The position numbers and the translations under genes are program-made. From Actinokineospora alba (GTDB lineage Bacteria; Actinomycetota; Actinomycetes; Mycobacteriales; Pseudonocardiaceae), in the NCBI RefSeq assembly GCF_004362515.1, contig NZ_SNXU01000001.1, positions 3,162,001 to 3,226,000 on the forward strand: 64,000 nt of DNA, written 5' to 3'. Shown here piece by piece: positions 51,771 to 61,300 of the stretch. The stretch's first letter is position 1; each line of letters opens with the position of its first letter. A model generated the notes under the pieces. That model saw only the letters and a program-made list of their open reading frames with translations, was not told where the DNA came from and ran no database searches.

Positions 51771-52484
51771 TCACCGGCGTTCGGTGAACCAGGCGGCGAT
51801 GTGGGCACGATTGTGCAGCCGCAGCTTGTTCAGGATGTTCTGGACATGGGTGTCGGCTGTTCGCTCGGAGATCACCAGTTTCTCCGCGATGTGCCGATTG
51901 GACAGACCCTCGGCCACCAGTGCCGCGATCTCCCATTGCCGTCTGGTCAACAGTTCCGGCTTCGCGTCGGTGTCCGGCGAGGTCTCGCTGAGGGCGAAGG
52001 CCGCGGCCTGCTTCGTCATGGCGCGGCCCGCGGCATAGGCGCGGGCGAATTCCTTCTCACCAGCGCGGCCACGGTACTGGCCTTGTGCGCTCGATGCGGA
52101 CCGGAGACGGCGATCTCCGGGGCGAGCCGATCGCCTGCCAGACCGTGGGTACGCGGTGCCGGTGCCCTCGCCGATGCTCACCACACCGCGCATCGATTCG
52201 GTGGCGAGGGTGTCGGCCACCTCCACATCGCCGCGCGACCTCCAGGTAGGCCAAGCCGAACTGGGCCATGGCGCGGTATCGGGACTCGCCGTGGGACTCA
52301 CAGAGCTCGAGCATGCGGCGCAGGGCTGCCCGGCCCGCGCCGCCACGGTCTCGGCGAGCCGGGTCTTGCCCACGTCGCCGGGGCCGGTGAGGGTCACCAG
52401 GCGGCCAGGACGCAGCGCCGCGCGAACCTCGACCACCTCACGTCGACGTCCGACGTAGCTGGTGGTGGCGCGCGGCATGTCCAT
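51771..52484 (-). pseudogene. Remnant of a LuxR-type ATPase regulator
   Basis: The N terminus is the start of a STAND ATPase (TTSYVGRRREVVEVRAAL, LVTLTGPGDVGKTRLAETVAA). The C terminus is a complete LuxR HTH (LTRRQWEIAALVAEGLSNRHIA, ERTADTHVQNILNKLRLHNRA). Between them only about 110 codons remain instead of over 500. In a second frame (about 52190-52310) a helical-repeat fragment survives (MLELCESHGESRYRAMAQFG), matching the intact regulator at 27274. So a large internal deletion and a frameshift have occurred. The frame is fused through, so a short HTH protein could still be made. Confidence 0.7.
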
Positions 52485-52533
52485 AGCGCCATAAACCAGT
52501 CGAACAGCCTGCGGCCACCAAGTGACAAGCTGA

Positions 52534-53700
52534 TCACGCGGGTTTCGCCTGCGGCCGTCCGGTCAGGCGGGAGTGGAGCAGCAGGTGCAGGTCGAGTTGG
52601 TCGCGTGGTTCGTAAAGGGCGTCGCCGAACAGGGCTTCGAGCTTGCGGAGGCGGTAGCGCACGGTCTGGGGGTGCACGTGCAGCCGCGCCGCGGCCACGC
52701 TCGCCCGGAAGTGGCACTCCAGCAGCGCGAGCAGGGTCGCCTCGAGCTCGTGCCGCAGGGGCGCGCGCACGGAGTCCAGCGGGGCGAGCCGGTCGGCGGC
52801 CATGAGGTCCACCAGGTCCGCGCCCCACGACGTCATCAGGTGCGGGAGGTGGTCGGTGGCCCGGACCGGCCGGTCGGCGCCTATCCGGCCGCTGCGGAGC
52901 AGGTCCATGGCGTGACCCGCCCACCGGAGCGACCGCGCGGCCTCGGCCAGGCCGACCGTCGGGCCGATGGCCGCCGACCACCCGCGCAGGCTCCGTCCCA
53001 GCTGGTGGCGGCGACCCGGGCCGTCGGGGTCGGGCATGATCAGGCACGGCTCGTCGAGGTGCAGACCGAGCAGCGTGTCGGGCGGGAGCGTGGGCCCCGC
53101 CGTGCCCGGGCCGTGCGACCGCAGGGCCACCGCCGCGACGCTGCGCGGCATCGCCCAGCCCGCGTCGCGCGCCGCCTCCTTGATCTCGGACTGCCCGGGC
53201 AACGGGCGCAGCAGCAACTCGAGCAGCTTGCGCCGATGCCGCTCGGAGTCGACACCCGTGCGGGCCCCGGCGCTGTCGTGGCCCGCGCTGACGGCCTCGG
53301 CGACCCGTTCGGTGTAGGCGAACGCCACCTGGACCATCCGGCCGACCGCGCTGATCGCGGTGTACACGCCCAGCCGCTCGGCATGCTCGGTCATCCGCGC
53401 GATCGCCACGCCCGCGCCGAGTCGCACCGCGGCCTGCAGGGCTTGCGGCCCGCGGCCGGTCATCGCCTCCTCGACGCCCGCCGCCCTGGCCTGCCCCAGG
53501 ACCTCGTCGGAGACGATCGCGGGATCGGCGGGCAGGTCGAAGAAGTGCCCGACCAGGCTCTCGACGAGCGAGTCGAGGTAGCGCGCCGAGCTGAGCGCCG
53601 GGAACTCCCGGCGGATCCTGATGGTGACCTCGGCCGCCACGTCCGGCACCTCGGAACGGAGCGCGCTGCCGAACACGGCGTCCTCGTGAATGACCGTCAC
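52534..53700 (-). CDS. PucR/CdaR-family transcriptional regulator
   Basis: A 388-residue regulator; GTG 53700. The C-terminal 60 residues are the HTH_30 PucR helix-turn-helix (LEATLLALLECHFRASVAAA, RLHVHPQTVRYRLRKLEALFG). A GGDEF-like middle region and an N-terminal helical domain (1-150) precede it. Such proteins often sense small metabolites (purine, sugar acid or proline). The divergent gene is the conservon kinase. Confidence 0.9.
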   Translation of the reverse strand: MTVIHEDAVFGSALRSEVPDVAAEVTIRIRREFPALSSARYLDSLVESLVGHFFDLPADPAIVSDEVLGQARAAGVEEAMTGRGPQALQAAVRLGAGVAIARMTEHAERLGVYTAISAVGRMVQVAFAYTERVAEAVSAGHDSAGARTGVDSERHRRKLLELLLRPLPGQSEIKEAARDAGWAMPRSVAAVALRSHGPGTAGPTLPPDTLLGLHLDEPCLIMPDPDGPGRRHQLGRSLRGWSAAIGPTVGLAEAARSLRWAGHAMDLLRSGRIGADRPVRATDHLPHLMTSWGADLVDLMAADRLAPLDSVRAPLRHELEATLLALLECHFRASVAAARLHVHPQTVRYRLRKLEALFGDALYEPRDQLDLHLLLHSRLTGRPQAKPA

Positions 53701-54020
53701 AACGCCTCCTCACGGCAGTAGGTGTGCGGCAAGACTGATTCGCCACGCCGCTCCGCGCCATCCGCTGAACTACGTATGCGTCGCCTACTGCCGGGTTCCG
53801 CGGGGCCGACGTGGACCGGTCCGTCCTGTGTGGTCTGAGCCCGGCTACGCATGCGTCTACGTCATTCCCCGGATGTGGTCCGCGTCATACCGACCTACGG
53901 TCGCGCTGGCGGTCGAGGAGCGGTTTCTTGGCACCACACACCTCAATGGCGGTGAGAAATTGTCACCAAGGGGAGTGAGACCGCCGTCAGCCGTCAGTCG
54001 ATGAAGGTGCGGTGCTGCAC
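53701..54020. other. 320-base intergenic region with repeats between PucR and conservon
   Basis: Contains a perfect 10-bp inverted repeat CGGCAGTAGG (53713-53722) and CCTACTGCCG (53784-53793), 61 bases apart. A 12-base direct repeat, TACGTATGCGTC (53771-53782) and TACGCATGCGTC (53846-53857), has one mismatch. No gene is seen. These look like spaced regulator sites for the divergent promoters. Confidence 0.4.
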
Positions 54021-56285
54021 ATGGCGAGTCGGAACGAACCCCGGACACGGTCCATCAGGGCGCGGGTCCTTCGGATCGCGTTGATCCCGTGTCTGGCCGT
54101 CCTGCTGCTCGGCGCGGCGCTGTCGGGCTACCTGATCCAGCAGGGCGGTGAGTCCCTCGATTTCGCCGAGACGCGCCGGACCGGCCTGCCCGTCGTCGGC
54201 AAGTACGTGGCCTCCCTGCAGGAGGAGCGCCGGCTCACCATGGCCGTGCTCGCGGGCGGATCGGATGCCGAACGCGCGCAGCTCGCGGAGCGGCGCGCCG
54301 CGGTCGACACCGAACTGGTGCAGGTCATCGAGTACGGGCGCGGTCTGGCCGACCGGCACGCCCCTGGCCTGCACGCCATGGTCGCCGAGGGCGAACGGAT
54401 CCAGGCGGAACTCCCCGGGCTGCGGGGCGATCTCGACTCGGGCAAGGCGAGCGCGCTGACCGGACTCGACTTCTACAACCAGGCGCTCGATGTGATCGGC
54501 ATCGGCGCGAAGCGGCTGGCCGCCTCCGCCGACGACGCCTCGGTCGCCTTCGAGCATGTGGTGACCTCGGACATGTTCTTCGTCATCGAGTCGGTGGCAC
54601 GGGCGCATTCGCTCGCCGTCTACACGCGCGGCACAGGTGATCCCGAGGCCCGCACCCGGCTCGCCGCGGCGGTCGCCCAGTACCGGCAGCCGCCGATGAC
54701 GGTCATCGCCAACCTGGCCGAAGGCGAACGCGACCAAGCCGTCCGGCTGTTCAAGTCGCCGGACTGGTCGACCTTGATCGCGGGAGACCAGGCGGTCCTG
54801 GCCGCGGCGCCGTTCGACGTCGCGGGGTGGCAGCGGGCGGCAGGCGTCGTCCTCAAAGGCCTGACCGCGATCTACCTCACCCATACGGTGCACACGACCG
54901 ACCTCGCCGAGGAGAACGGCCGGACCGCGCTCTGGATGTCGCTGATCGGCGGCGTCGGCATCGCACTGGTCGCCGTGCTCGCCGCGGCGTTCACCTTCCG
55001 CGCCGCCACGAGCCTGATCCGCAGGCTCAAGGACCTGCGGCGGCGCACCCTCGACCTGGCCGACCACGAACTGCCCGAGCTCATCGCCAAGATCGGCGCG
55101 GGGGAGCGGATCGACCCGCACGCGGGCATCTCCCGGCTCGACTTCGGCAGCGACGAACTCGGCGAGGTGGCCAAGGCGTTCGAGAAGGCGCAGCACGTCG
55201 CCCTCGCCGCGGCGGTCGCCGAGTCCGAGACCAGGCAGGGTGTCCGCGCGGTGTTCCTCAGCATCGCCCACCGCAGCCAGGCGATCGTGCACCGGCAGCT
55301 CGAGGAACTCGACCGGATCGAGCGCTCCGAGGACAACCCTGATCTGCTCGACCGGCTGTTCCGGCTCGACCACCTCGCCACCAGGACCCGGCGCAACGCC
55401 GAGAACCTGATCATCCTCGGCGGCGAGCAGGTCGGCAGGCAGTGGCGCAAGCCGGTCAGCCTGCGCGACGTGGTGCGCGGCGCGATCTCCGAGACCAAGC
55501 ACTACACGCGGGTCACGACGCCCGTGCTGCCCGACGTGCTGCTCGACGGCTCGGTCGTGGCCGACGTCGGGCACCTGATCGCCGAACTGGTGGACAACGG
55601 CACCGCCTTCTCGCCACCGGACTCCCGGGTCGAGGTCCGCGGGACCGTGGTCGGCAAGGGCGTCGTCGTCGAGGTCGAGGACCAGGGCCTCGGCATCACG
55701 GACGAGCAGTTGCGGCAGCTCAACGAGACCTTGGCCAACCCCCCGGACTTCAGCTTCATGGCGCTGGCGGGCGACCTGCCGATCGGGCTGTTCGTGGTGG
55801 CCAGGCTCGCCGCCAAGCACGGGGTCCGGGTCACCCTGCGCGAGTCGGCCTATGGCGGGGTCCAGGCGATAGTCCTGCTGCCGACCTCGCTGCTCGCCCG
55901 ACCGGACTCCGCGGGACCGCCTGCCGATCTTGGCGTCCCGGAGCAGCCCGGTCCGACAACCGTTGTCCGCCAACCGGAACCACTACCCGCGCCACCCGCG
56001 TCGCCACCTCCGCCGCCCGCGGCACCCGCTCGGCCCGCGCCACCCGCGGCCCGCACCGCTGAGGTGGCCAGTCGCCCGCCGCTGCCGACGCGGGTCCGGC
56101 AGAGCAGCCTGGCGCCGCAGCTGACCGAAGCCCCGGACCATGCCGCCGCGCGCGATGACCTGTGGCCAGAAGCGGACGTCCGGCGTTCCAGCTCGGCGCT
56201 CGGCGCATTCCAGCGGGGATCGGCACTAGCCAGATCAGAAGCGGCCGCGGCGAGCGCGGGCCCCGAGATGAAAGCAGGTAGGTGA
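54021..56285 (+). CDS. Conservon sensor histidine kinase (CvnA-like, NIT + HAMP + HATPase)
   Basis: A 754-residue sensor kinase; ATG 54021 (GTG 54012 possible). Membrane segment near 20-40 (IALIPCLAVLLLGAALSGYL), extracytoplasmic nitrate/nitrite-sensing-like NIT domain (about 55-300), second membrane segment (GGVGIALVAVLAAAFTF), HAMP-like linker, dimerisation region (RLDHLATRTRRNAENLIILG) and HATPase_c (LIAELVDNGTAFSPP, EVEDQGLGI, GLFVVARLAAKHGV). A Pro/Ala-rich tail of about 110 residues follows. It is the first gene of a typical actinobacterial conservon. The stop overlaps the next start (TGATG). Confidence 0.93.
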   Translation: MASRNEPRTRSIRARVLRIALIPCLAVLLLGAALSGYLIQQGGESLDFAETRRTGLPVVGKYVASLQEERRLTMAVLAGGSDAERAQLAERRAAVDTELVQVIEYGRGLADRHAPGLHAMVAEGERIQAELPGLRGDLDSGKASALTGLDFYNQALDVIGIGAKRLAASADDASVAFEHVVTSDMFFVIESVARAHSLAVYTRGTGDPEARTRLAAAVAQYRQPPMTVIANLAEGERDQAVRLFKSPDWSTLIAGDQAVLAAAPFDVAGWQRAAGVVLKGLTAIYLTHTVHTTDLAEENGRTALWMSLIGGVGIALVAVLAAAFTFRAATSLIRRLKDLRRRTLDLADHELPELIAKIGAGERIDPHAGISRLDFGSDELGEVAKAFEKAQHVALAAAVAESETRQGVRAVFLSIAHRSQAIVHRQLEELDRIERSEDNPDLLDRLFRLDHLATRTRRNAENLIILGGEQVGRQWRKPVSLRDVVRGAISETKHYTRVTTPVLPDVLLDGSVVADVGHLIAELVDNGTAFSPPDSRVEVRGTVVGKGVVVEVEDQGLGITDEQLRQLNETLANPPDFSFMALAGDLPIGLFVVARLAAKHGVRVTLRESAYGGVQAIVLLPTSLLARPDSAGPPADLGVPEQPGPTTVVRQPEPLPAPPASPPPPPAAPARPAPPAARTAEVASRPPLPTRVRQSSLAPQLTEAPDHAAARDDLWPEADVRRSSSALGAFQRGSALARSEAAAASAGPEMKAGR

Positions 56286-56719
56286 TGACCGAGAGCACGC
56301 CACCGTCGCGACTTGGCTGGTTGATGGACGAGCTGGTCGACCGGGTCGCGGGAGCGCGGCACGCGATCCTGTTGTCCGCCGACGGGCTGCTGATGGCCAA
56401 CTCGGCCGACCTGGCCCGGGCCGACGCCGAACACCTGGCGGCGGTGGGCTCGGCGTACCGGAGCCTGTCGCACGGCACGGGCAGACATTTCGGCCTCGGC
56501 GCGGTCCGGCAGACCGTGGTGGAACTCGACCGCGCCTATCTGCTGGTGACCGAGGCCGGGGAGCGCGCGTGCCTCGCGCTGATCACCCACGAGGACGCCG
56601 ATCTCGGGCTTGTCGGGTACGAGATGAACCGCGTCGTGCACCAGGCCCGACCGCACCTGGCCAGTCAGCCGCGGTCGGTGAACGGCGCGGCGGCCGACGC
56701 CGTGCCGTGGGCGTCATGA
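56285..56719 (+). CDS. Roadblock/LC7-domain protein (CvnB-like)
   Basis: A 144-residue roadblock/longin protein: LGWLMDELVDRVAGARHAIL, LLSADGLLMANSADL, TVVELDRAYLLVTEAGERA. In conservons this partners the kinase and the GTPase as an activator-like subunit. ATG 56285 overlaps the kinase stop; the next gene overlaps by ATGA. Confidence 0.93.
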   Translation: MTESTPPSRLGWLMDELVDRVAGARHAILLSADGLLMANSADLARADAEHLAAVGSAYRSLSHGTGRHFGLGAVRQTVVELDRAYLLVTEAGERACLALITHEDADLGLVGYEMNRVVHQARPHLASQPRSVNGAAADAVPWAS

Positions 56720-57096
56720 GAATGGCCGTCAACGGGCGCAGGCAGTGGTTCGACGACGCGGCGGGCCCGGTCGTGCGGCCGTATGCCATCACCGGCGGTC
56801 GCACCCGGGTCGAGGGCATCGAGCTCGACGTCGCCACCTTGGTCGTGTCGGTGCAGCCGGAGGTGCACGCGCGCCACGTCGACGCCGAGTCCGCGCGACT
56901 GCTGCGGGTGTGCGAGTACCCCCAGTCGGTGGCCGAGGCCGCGGCTGGGCTTCGGCTTCCGCTGCGGGTGGTGAAGGTGCTGCTCGCCGACCTGATCCAG
57001 CGGCAGTACGTGATGTACCGCGCGGGCTGGAACGCCACCGCGGCGCCCGATGTCCTGACGATGCAGAAGGTGCTCGATGGTCTCCGCGCGCTCTGA
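56716..57096 (+). CDS. DUF742 protein (CvnC-like)
   Basis: A 126-residue DUF742 protein: VRPYAITGGRTRVEG, LLRVCEYPQSVAEAAAGLRLPL, RVVKVLLADLIQRQYVMY. Third conservon gene; likely a winged-helix-like adaptor. Overlaps CvnB by ATGA and CvnD by 20 bases. Confidence 0.93.
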   Translation: MRMAVNGRRQWFDDAAGPVVRPYAITGGRTRVEGIELDVATLVVSVQPEVHARHVDAESARLLRVCEYPQSVAEAAAGLRLPLRVVKVLLADLIQRQYVMYRAGWNATAAPDVLTMQKVLDGLRAL

Positions 57097-57667
57097 CGCC
57101 CCGCCCCCGCCGACGCTGGGCACCTCGATCAAGATCTTGGTGTCCGGCGGGTTCGGCGTGGGCAAGACGACCCTGATCGGCTCGGTGAGCGAGATCCCCC
57201 CGCTGCGCACGGAGGAGACGATTTCCGAGGCGAGCAAAGGGATCGACGACCTCACCGGGCTCACCGGCAAGACCACCACGACGGTCGCGTTGGACTTCGG
57301 CCGCATCACCATCAGCGAAGAGCTGGTGCTGTACCTGTTCGGCACTCCCGGCCAGGACCGCTTCTGGTTCCTGTGGGACGAACTGGCCTACGGCGCGCTC
57401 GGCGCCGTGGTCCTCGCCGACACCCGAAGGCTGCAGAGTTGCTTCGCCGCCGTCGACTTCTTCGAACGCCGGGGGATCCCGTTCGTCATCGGCGTGAACT
57501 GCTTCGACGGCGTGCAGCCCTACACCGTCGACGAGGTGCGCACCGCGCTCGACCTGACCTCCGCCGTCCCGATCCACCTCTGCGACGCCCGTCGCCGGGA
57601 GTCCGCGAAGGACACTCTCGTCGCCCTTGCCGCGCACGCGATGAGCGTCGCCCAACTGGTGCGGTGA
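57077..57667 (+). CDS. Small GTPase / ATP-GTP-binding protein (CvnD-like)
   Basis: A 196-residue P-loop NTPase: Walker A GGFGVGKTT (about residues 24-32), switch motif LFGTPGQDRFWFLWDEL, and VNCFDG in the position of the N-K-x-D base motif (here N-C-F-D). Typical conservon GTPase (MglA-like branch). It would relay the kinase/roadblock signal. Target genes are unknown. Confidence 0.93.
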   Translation: MVSARSDAPPPPTLGTSIKILVSGGFGVGKTTLIGSVSEIPPLRTEETISEASKGIDDLTGLTGKTTTTVALDFGRITISEELVLYLFGTPGQDRFWFLWDELAYGALGAVVLADTRRLQSCFAAVDFFERRGIPFVIGVNCFDGVQPYTVDEVRTALDLTSAVPIHLCDARRRESAKDTLVALAAHAMSVAQLVR

Positions 57668-57720
57668 CGGCTTAGTCGGCCGGGTCGCAAACCAGGGACG
57701 CCCGGTTCTTGGCACCCAGG

Positions 57721-58140
57721 TCACCCGGCGAGTTCGACCTCCGCGATGGTGGTGGTGCAGCCCATCACCGCGTCTGGGGTGGTTCCACCGTGGGTGCGCT
57801 GAAGGTGCGCCTCACCCCATACCCGCACCTCTTCGACGGCGGGAAGGACAGTGGTCCCGTACGGCGTGAGCCGGTAGATGACGCGGGCCGGGACCGGGCC
57901 GGTCACCACGCGTTCGACTAGGCCGTCGGCTTCGAGTTCGCGCAGTTGTTCGGCCAGCACCTTGGGGGTGATCGGTGCGCCGCGGCGGCGCAGGCCTGCG
58001 AAGTGGGACTCGCCATGGGCGAGCCAGTACAGCAGGGTCAGCTTCCACTTTCCGCCGATCGCGGCGAAGGCCGCGGCCATCGGGCAACCGGGCAGGGGGT
58101 TGGGGCGCGAGGGGTTACCTGAAGGTGCGTTCTTGCTCAT
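57721..58140 (-). CDS. HxlR-family transcriptional regulator
   Basis: A 139-residue winged-helix protein; ATG 58140. CPMAAAFAAIGGKWKLTLLYWL (Cys plus W-x-x-x-I/L), HFAGLRRRGAPITPKVLAEQ, LRELEADGLVERV. The conserved Cys near the N terminus fits redox or aldehyde-sensing HxlR members. Divergent from the RHS gene. Confidence 0.92.
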   Translation of the reverse strand: MSKNAPSGNPSRPNPLPGCPMAAAFAAIGGKWKLTLLYWLAHGESHFAGLRRRGAPITPKVLAEQLRELEADGLVERVVTGPVPARVIYRLTPYGTTVLPAVEEVRVWGEAHLQRTHGGTTPDAVMGCTTTIAEVELAG

Positions 58141-58366
58141 GGCCGTACTCCGCTCCGATAGTCGCACCATGACCCTGCCATACAACGGGAATCTGGCCGA
58201 GGGCCATTCGGCGCTCGTGCCAATCGCGAGGCAGGTGTCGATACGGCTGGGTGACCGCGTACCCGCGCTCATGACGCGCGGGTGTGCGGCCTGCTAGCGA
58301 GCGACAACGTCTCCCGGCCTGATCAGCGGTGTTCGGGGGACACCAACCAATCAACAGGGGTGGGCT

Positions 58367-61300
58367 GTGGCTAGATCGCTGTTTCTTCGCGGTGCCGACA
58401 AACGGGTGGTGCGCCGGTTGTCGATCATGCTGATCGCGGCGGTGGCGTTCGCGGCGGTGGAGGTCGCCGAGCCGCCGCGGGCGGACGCTGTGCCGCAAAC
58501 GGCCGCCGCGCCACCGATCACGCGGGTGGAGTCACGGCCGGACGTCGTGTCGGCGGCGGTGTCGGCGCGGGCGCAGGGGACCCGAGTCGAGGTCGAGTCC
58601 GAGCGCGCGGAGACCAGTTCGACGTGGGCGAACCCCGACGGGACGATGACCACCGAGGCCCACGCGGCGCCGATCCGGTTCAAGGACAAGGCGGGGCGTT
58701 GGCAGGCGGTCGACCTGACGTGGCGCAAAGACAGCTACGGCACGGTCACGCCGGGCGGACACCCGATGGGGCTGAAGCTGGGCGGGAAGAACGCGAAGAC
58801 GGGCACGGCGTTCGTCGCCACGGACCCGGCGGCGGACCGGCAGGTCGAGTGGGTGGCGCCATGGGCACTGCCGGACCCGGTGCTGGACGGGACAAAGGCC
58901 ACCTACGCCGACATCGAGCCCGGGGTCGACCTGGTCGTGCACACGCGCCGCTCGGGGTTCGAGTACGACTTCGTGGTCAAGCGCAAGCCGACGGCGGCGC
59001 CGGTGTGGCGGATTCCGTTGCGTATCAAGGGATTGACCGTCAAGCCGCAGGCCGACGGCTCGATCCACTTCGTCGACGCGAAGGACCAGGTGCACTCGGT
59101 CATCCCGGTCCCGATGATGTGGGACTCGGTGGTCGACAAGCGCAGCGGTGAGCACGTCAACCGCGCGCGGGTCGGCATGACGGTGGAGTCCACCGACAAG
59201 GGCACGGCGACCCTCGTGGTCAAGCCGGACGCCGCGTGGTTCAACGATCCTAAGAGGACATACCCGATCACCGTGGACCCGGCCTACGCGGTCGGCACGG
59301 CGTTCTCCAGCTTCGACACCTGGGTGCAGTCCGACTACACTACCGACCAGTCCACCTCGCCGGAGCTGAAGCTGGGCACGTACAACGGCGGCGCGGTCAA
59401 GGCCCGGTCGTTCCTCAACTTCTCCGTCGCCCCGTTCAAGGGCAAGCAGATCCTGAGCGCGCACCTGTCCCTGTTCGAGACGTGGTCCTACTCGTGCACC
59501 CCGTCGACGATGATCGTCCGCAGCACCTACCAGCTGGCGTCCACGGCCACGCGGTGGACCGCGCAGCCGGCGTTGGGCTCGCAGTACGGTTCGGCGAACG
59601 TGGCCAAGGGGCACGACAGCGGCTGCCCGGGCGGACGGATGTCGGTGCCGATCACCAGCCTGGTGCAGGCATGGTCGACCGCCACGTACACGGTCGGCGG
59701 CATGGTGTTGATGGCCGGTAACGAGGCGGACTCCAACTCGTGGAAGAGGTTCCACTCCAGCGAGGGCTCGGCCGCCCCGTACATCTCCTACACGTACAAC
59801 CGCCCGCCCACCGCGCCCGCGATCCCGACCGTCTCCGGCACCGTCGGCTACGCCGCACCGGGTGGCGTCACCTACTACTACACCGCCAACCGACGGCCTT
59901 TCGTGTCCACAAAGGGCACCGACGCCGACGGCAACACGGTGCGCTACGAGTTCGAGTACCACACCTCCACGGTGGTGTCGTCCACGACGTTGAAGGCCAC
60001 CTGCTCCAGTTCGACCTACGCCTCCGGGACCACAGCGGGCTGTCTTCCCTCGGTCGCGCTCCCGGACGACACGGCGATCGTCGTGCGCGCCCGCACCTTC
60101 GACGGCACGCTCCGGTCCGGCTGGTCGGGGTGGGTCCTGATGCGCGTCGCGGCGGGCACACCGGCCCCGGCCACCGTCACCTGCCCGTACGCCAACGGTT
60201 CCTGGACCGACCCGCTGCCCGCGTCGAAGGTCCTGTGCACGATCACGGCCACCGGCACCGGCTTCAACGCGCCCGGCTACGTCCGGGTCAACGTCGACGG
60301 CTCGCCCTACCCGACCAACTTCGCGGGCGGGGCGCCTGGCCAGCTCAAGATCAACCCGACGAACCTGGGCGGCGACGGCAAGGCCCACGTCATCGTCGGG
60401 CGGACACCGGGGCAGCACTCGATCTCCGTGCGGGCCGAGAGCCCGTCCGGCAAGCTGTCCGAGCTCACCAACTACTCGTTCGGTTACGGCTCGGCGACGC
60501 TGGCCAGTCCGGCGGCGAGCCCGCGCACGACCACCACGGGCGGAGTCCGCATCAGCGCCTCCGGCCCGCCCAAGGGCACCTCCGGCAGCGTCGCGGCCAC
60601 GGTGAAGTGGCGCCTGTCCGGCTACGGCGGCAGCAGTGAGACCACCGGCTGGAACGTCGCGACCACCGCACCCCTCACGGTCACCGACAACGGCGGCGCG
60701 GGGGTGACGGTCTCGGGCACCTGGGACACCTCGGCTGAGACCAAGGACGGGCAACTGGACTCGGAGCCCGGCACCGCGGGCGTGCAGCCGACACCGCTCA
60801 ACGACCGCGTCCCCACCCTGCTGGACGTCCAGGTGTGCCTGGCGTACTCCGGCTCCACGCAGTGCACCTGGTCTCAGACCAGGACCACGGTGCTGCGGGT
60901 GCCGCACGCCTTCGGCAACGGTTTCCCTACCGCCGAGGCCGGTCCGGGACAGGTCGCGCTGTGGACCGGTGAGTTCAACACCGACGCCACCGACGTCTCG
61001 GTCCCCGGATACACCGGCGACCTGTCACTGTCGCGCTCGCACTCGACGTTCGCGGGGACCACCGACCCGGTGACCGGCGTGTTCGGGCCGGGCTGGACCG
61101 CCCAGTTCGACGGCGCCGACGCCGGAGTGGCCGGGATGCGGGTCATCGACAACACCCGGATCGACGGCACCATCGCGCTCCTCGACGGCGACGGTTCCGC
61201 GCTTGTCTACGAATCGCCCTCCGGCGCCCGGCGCACCACCGCGACCCTCGAGGCGGGCACTTGGGTGGCCGCCGACGAGGAGACCTCGCTCGACGCCGGG

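Noticed and set aside
53994..55973. Minus-strand frame of about 659 codons opposite the conservon kinase
   Set aside because: No recognisable domain; the antisense of a well-defined sensor kinase.
58532..60907. Minus-strand frame of about 791 codons opposite the RHS gene
   Set aside because: His/Arg/Val-rich with no motif; the plus frame continues as a coherent RHS protein to the window edge.
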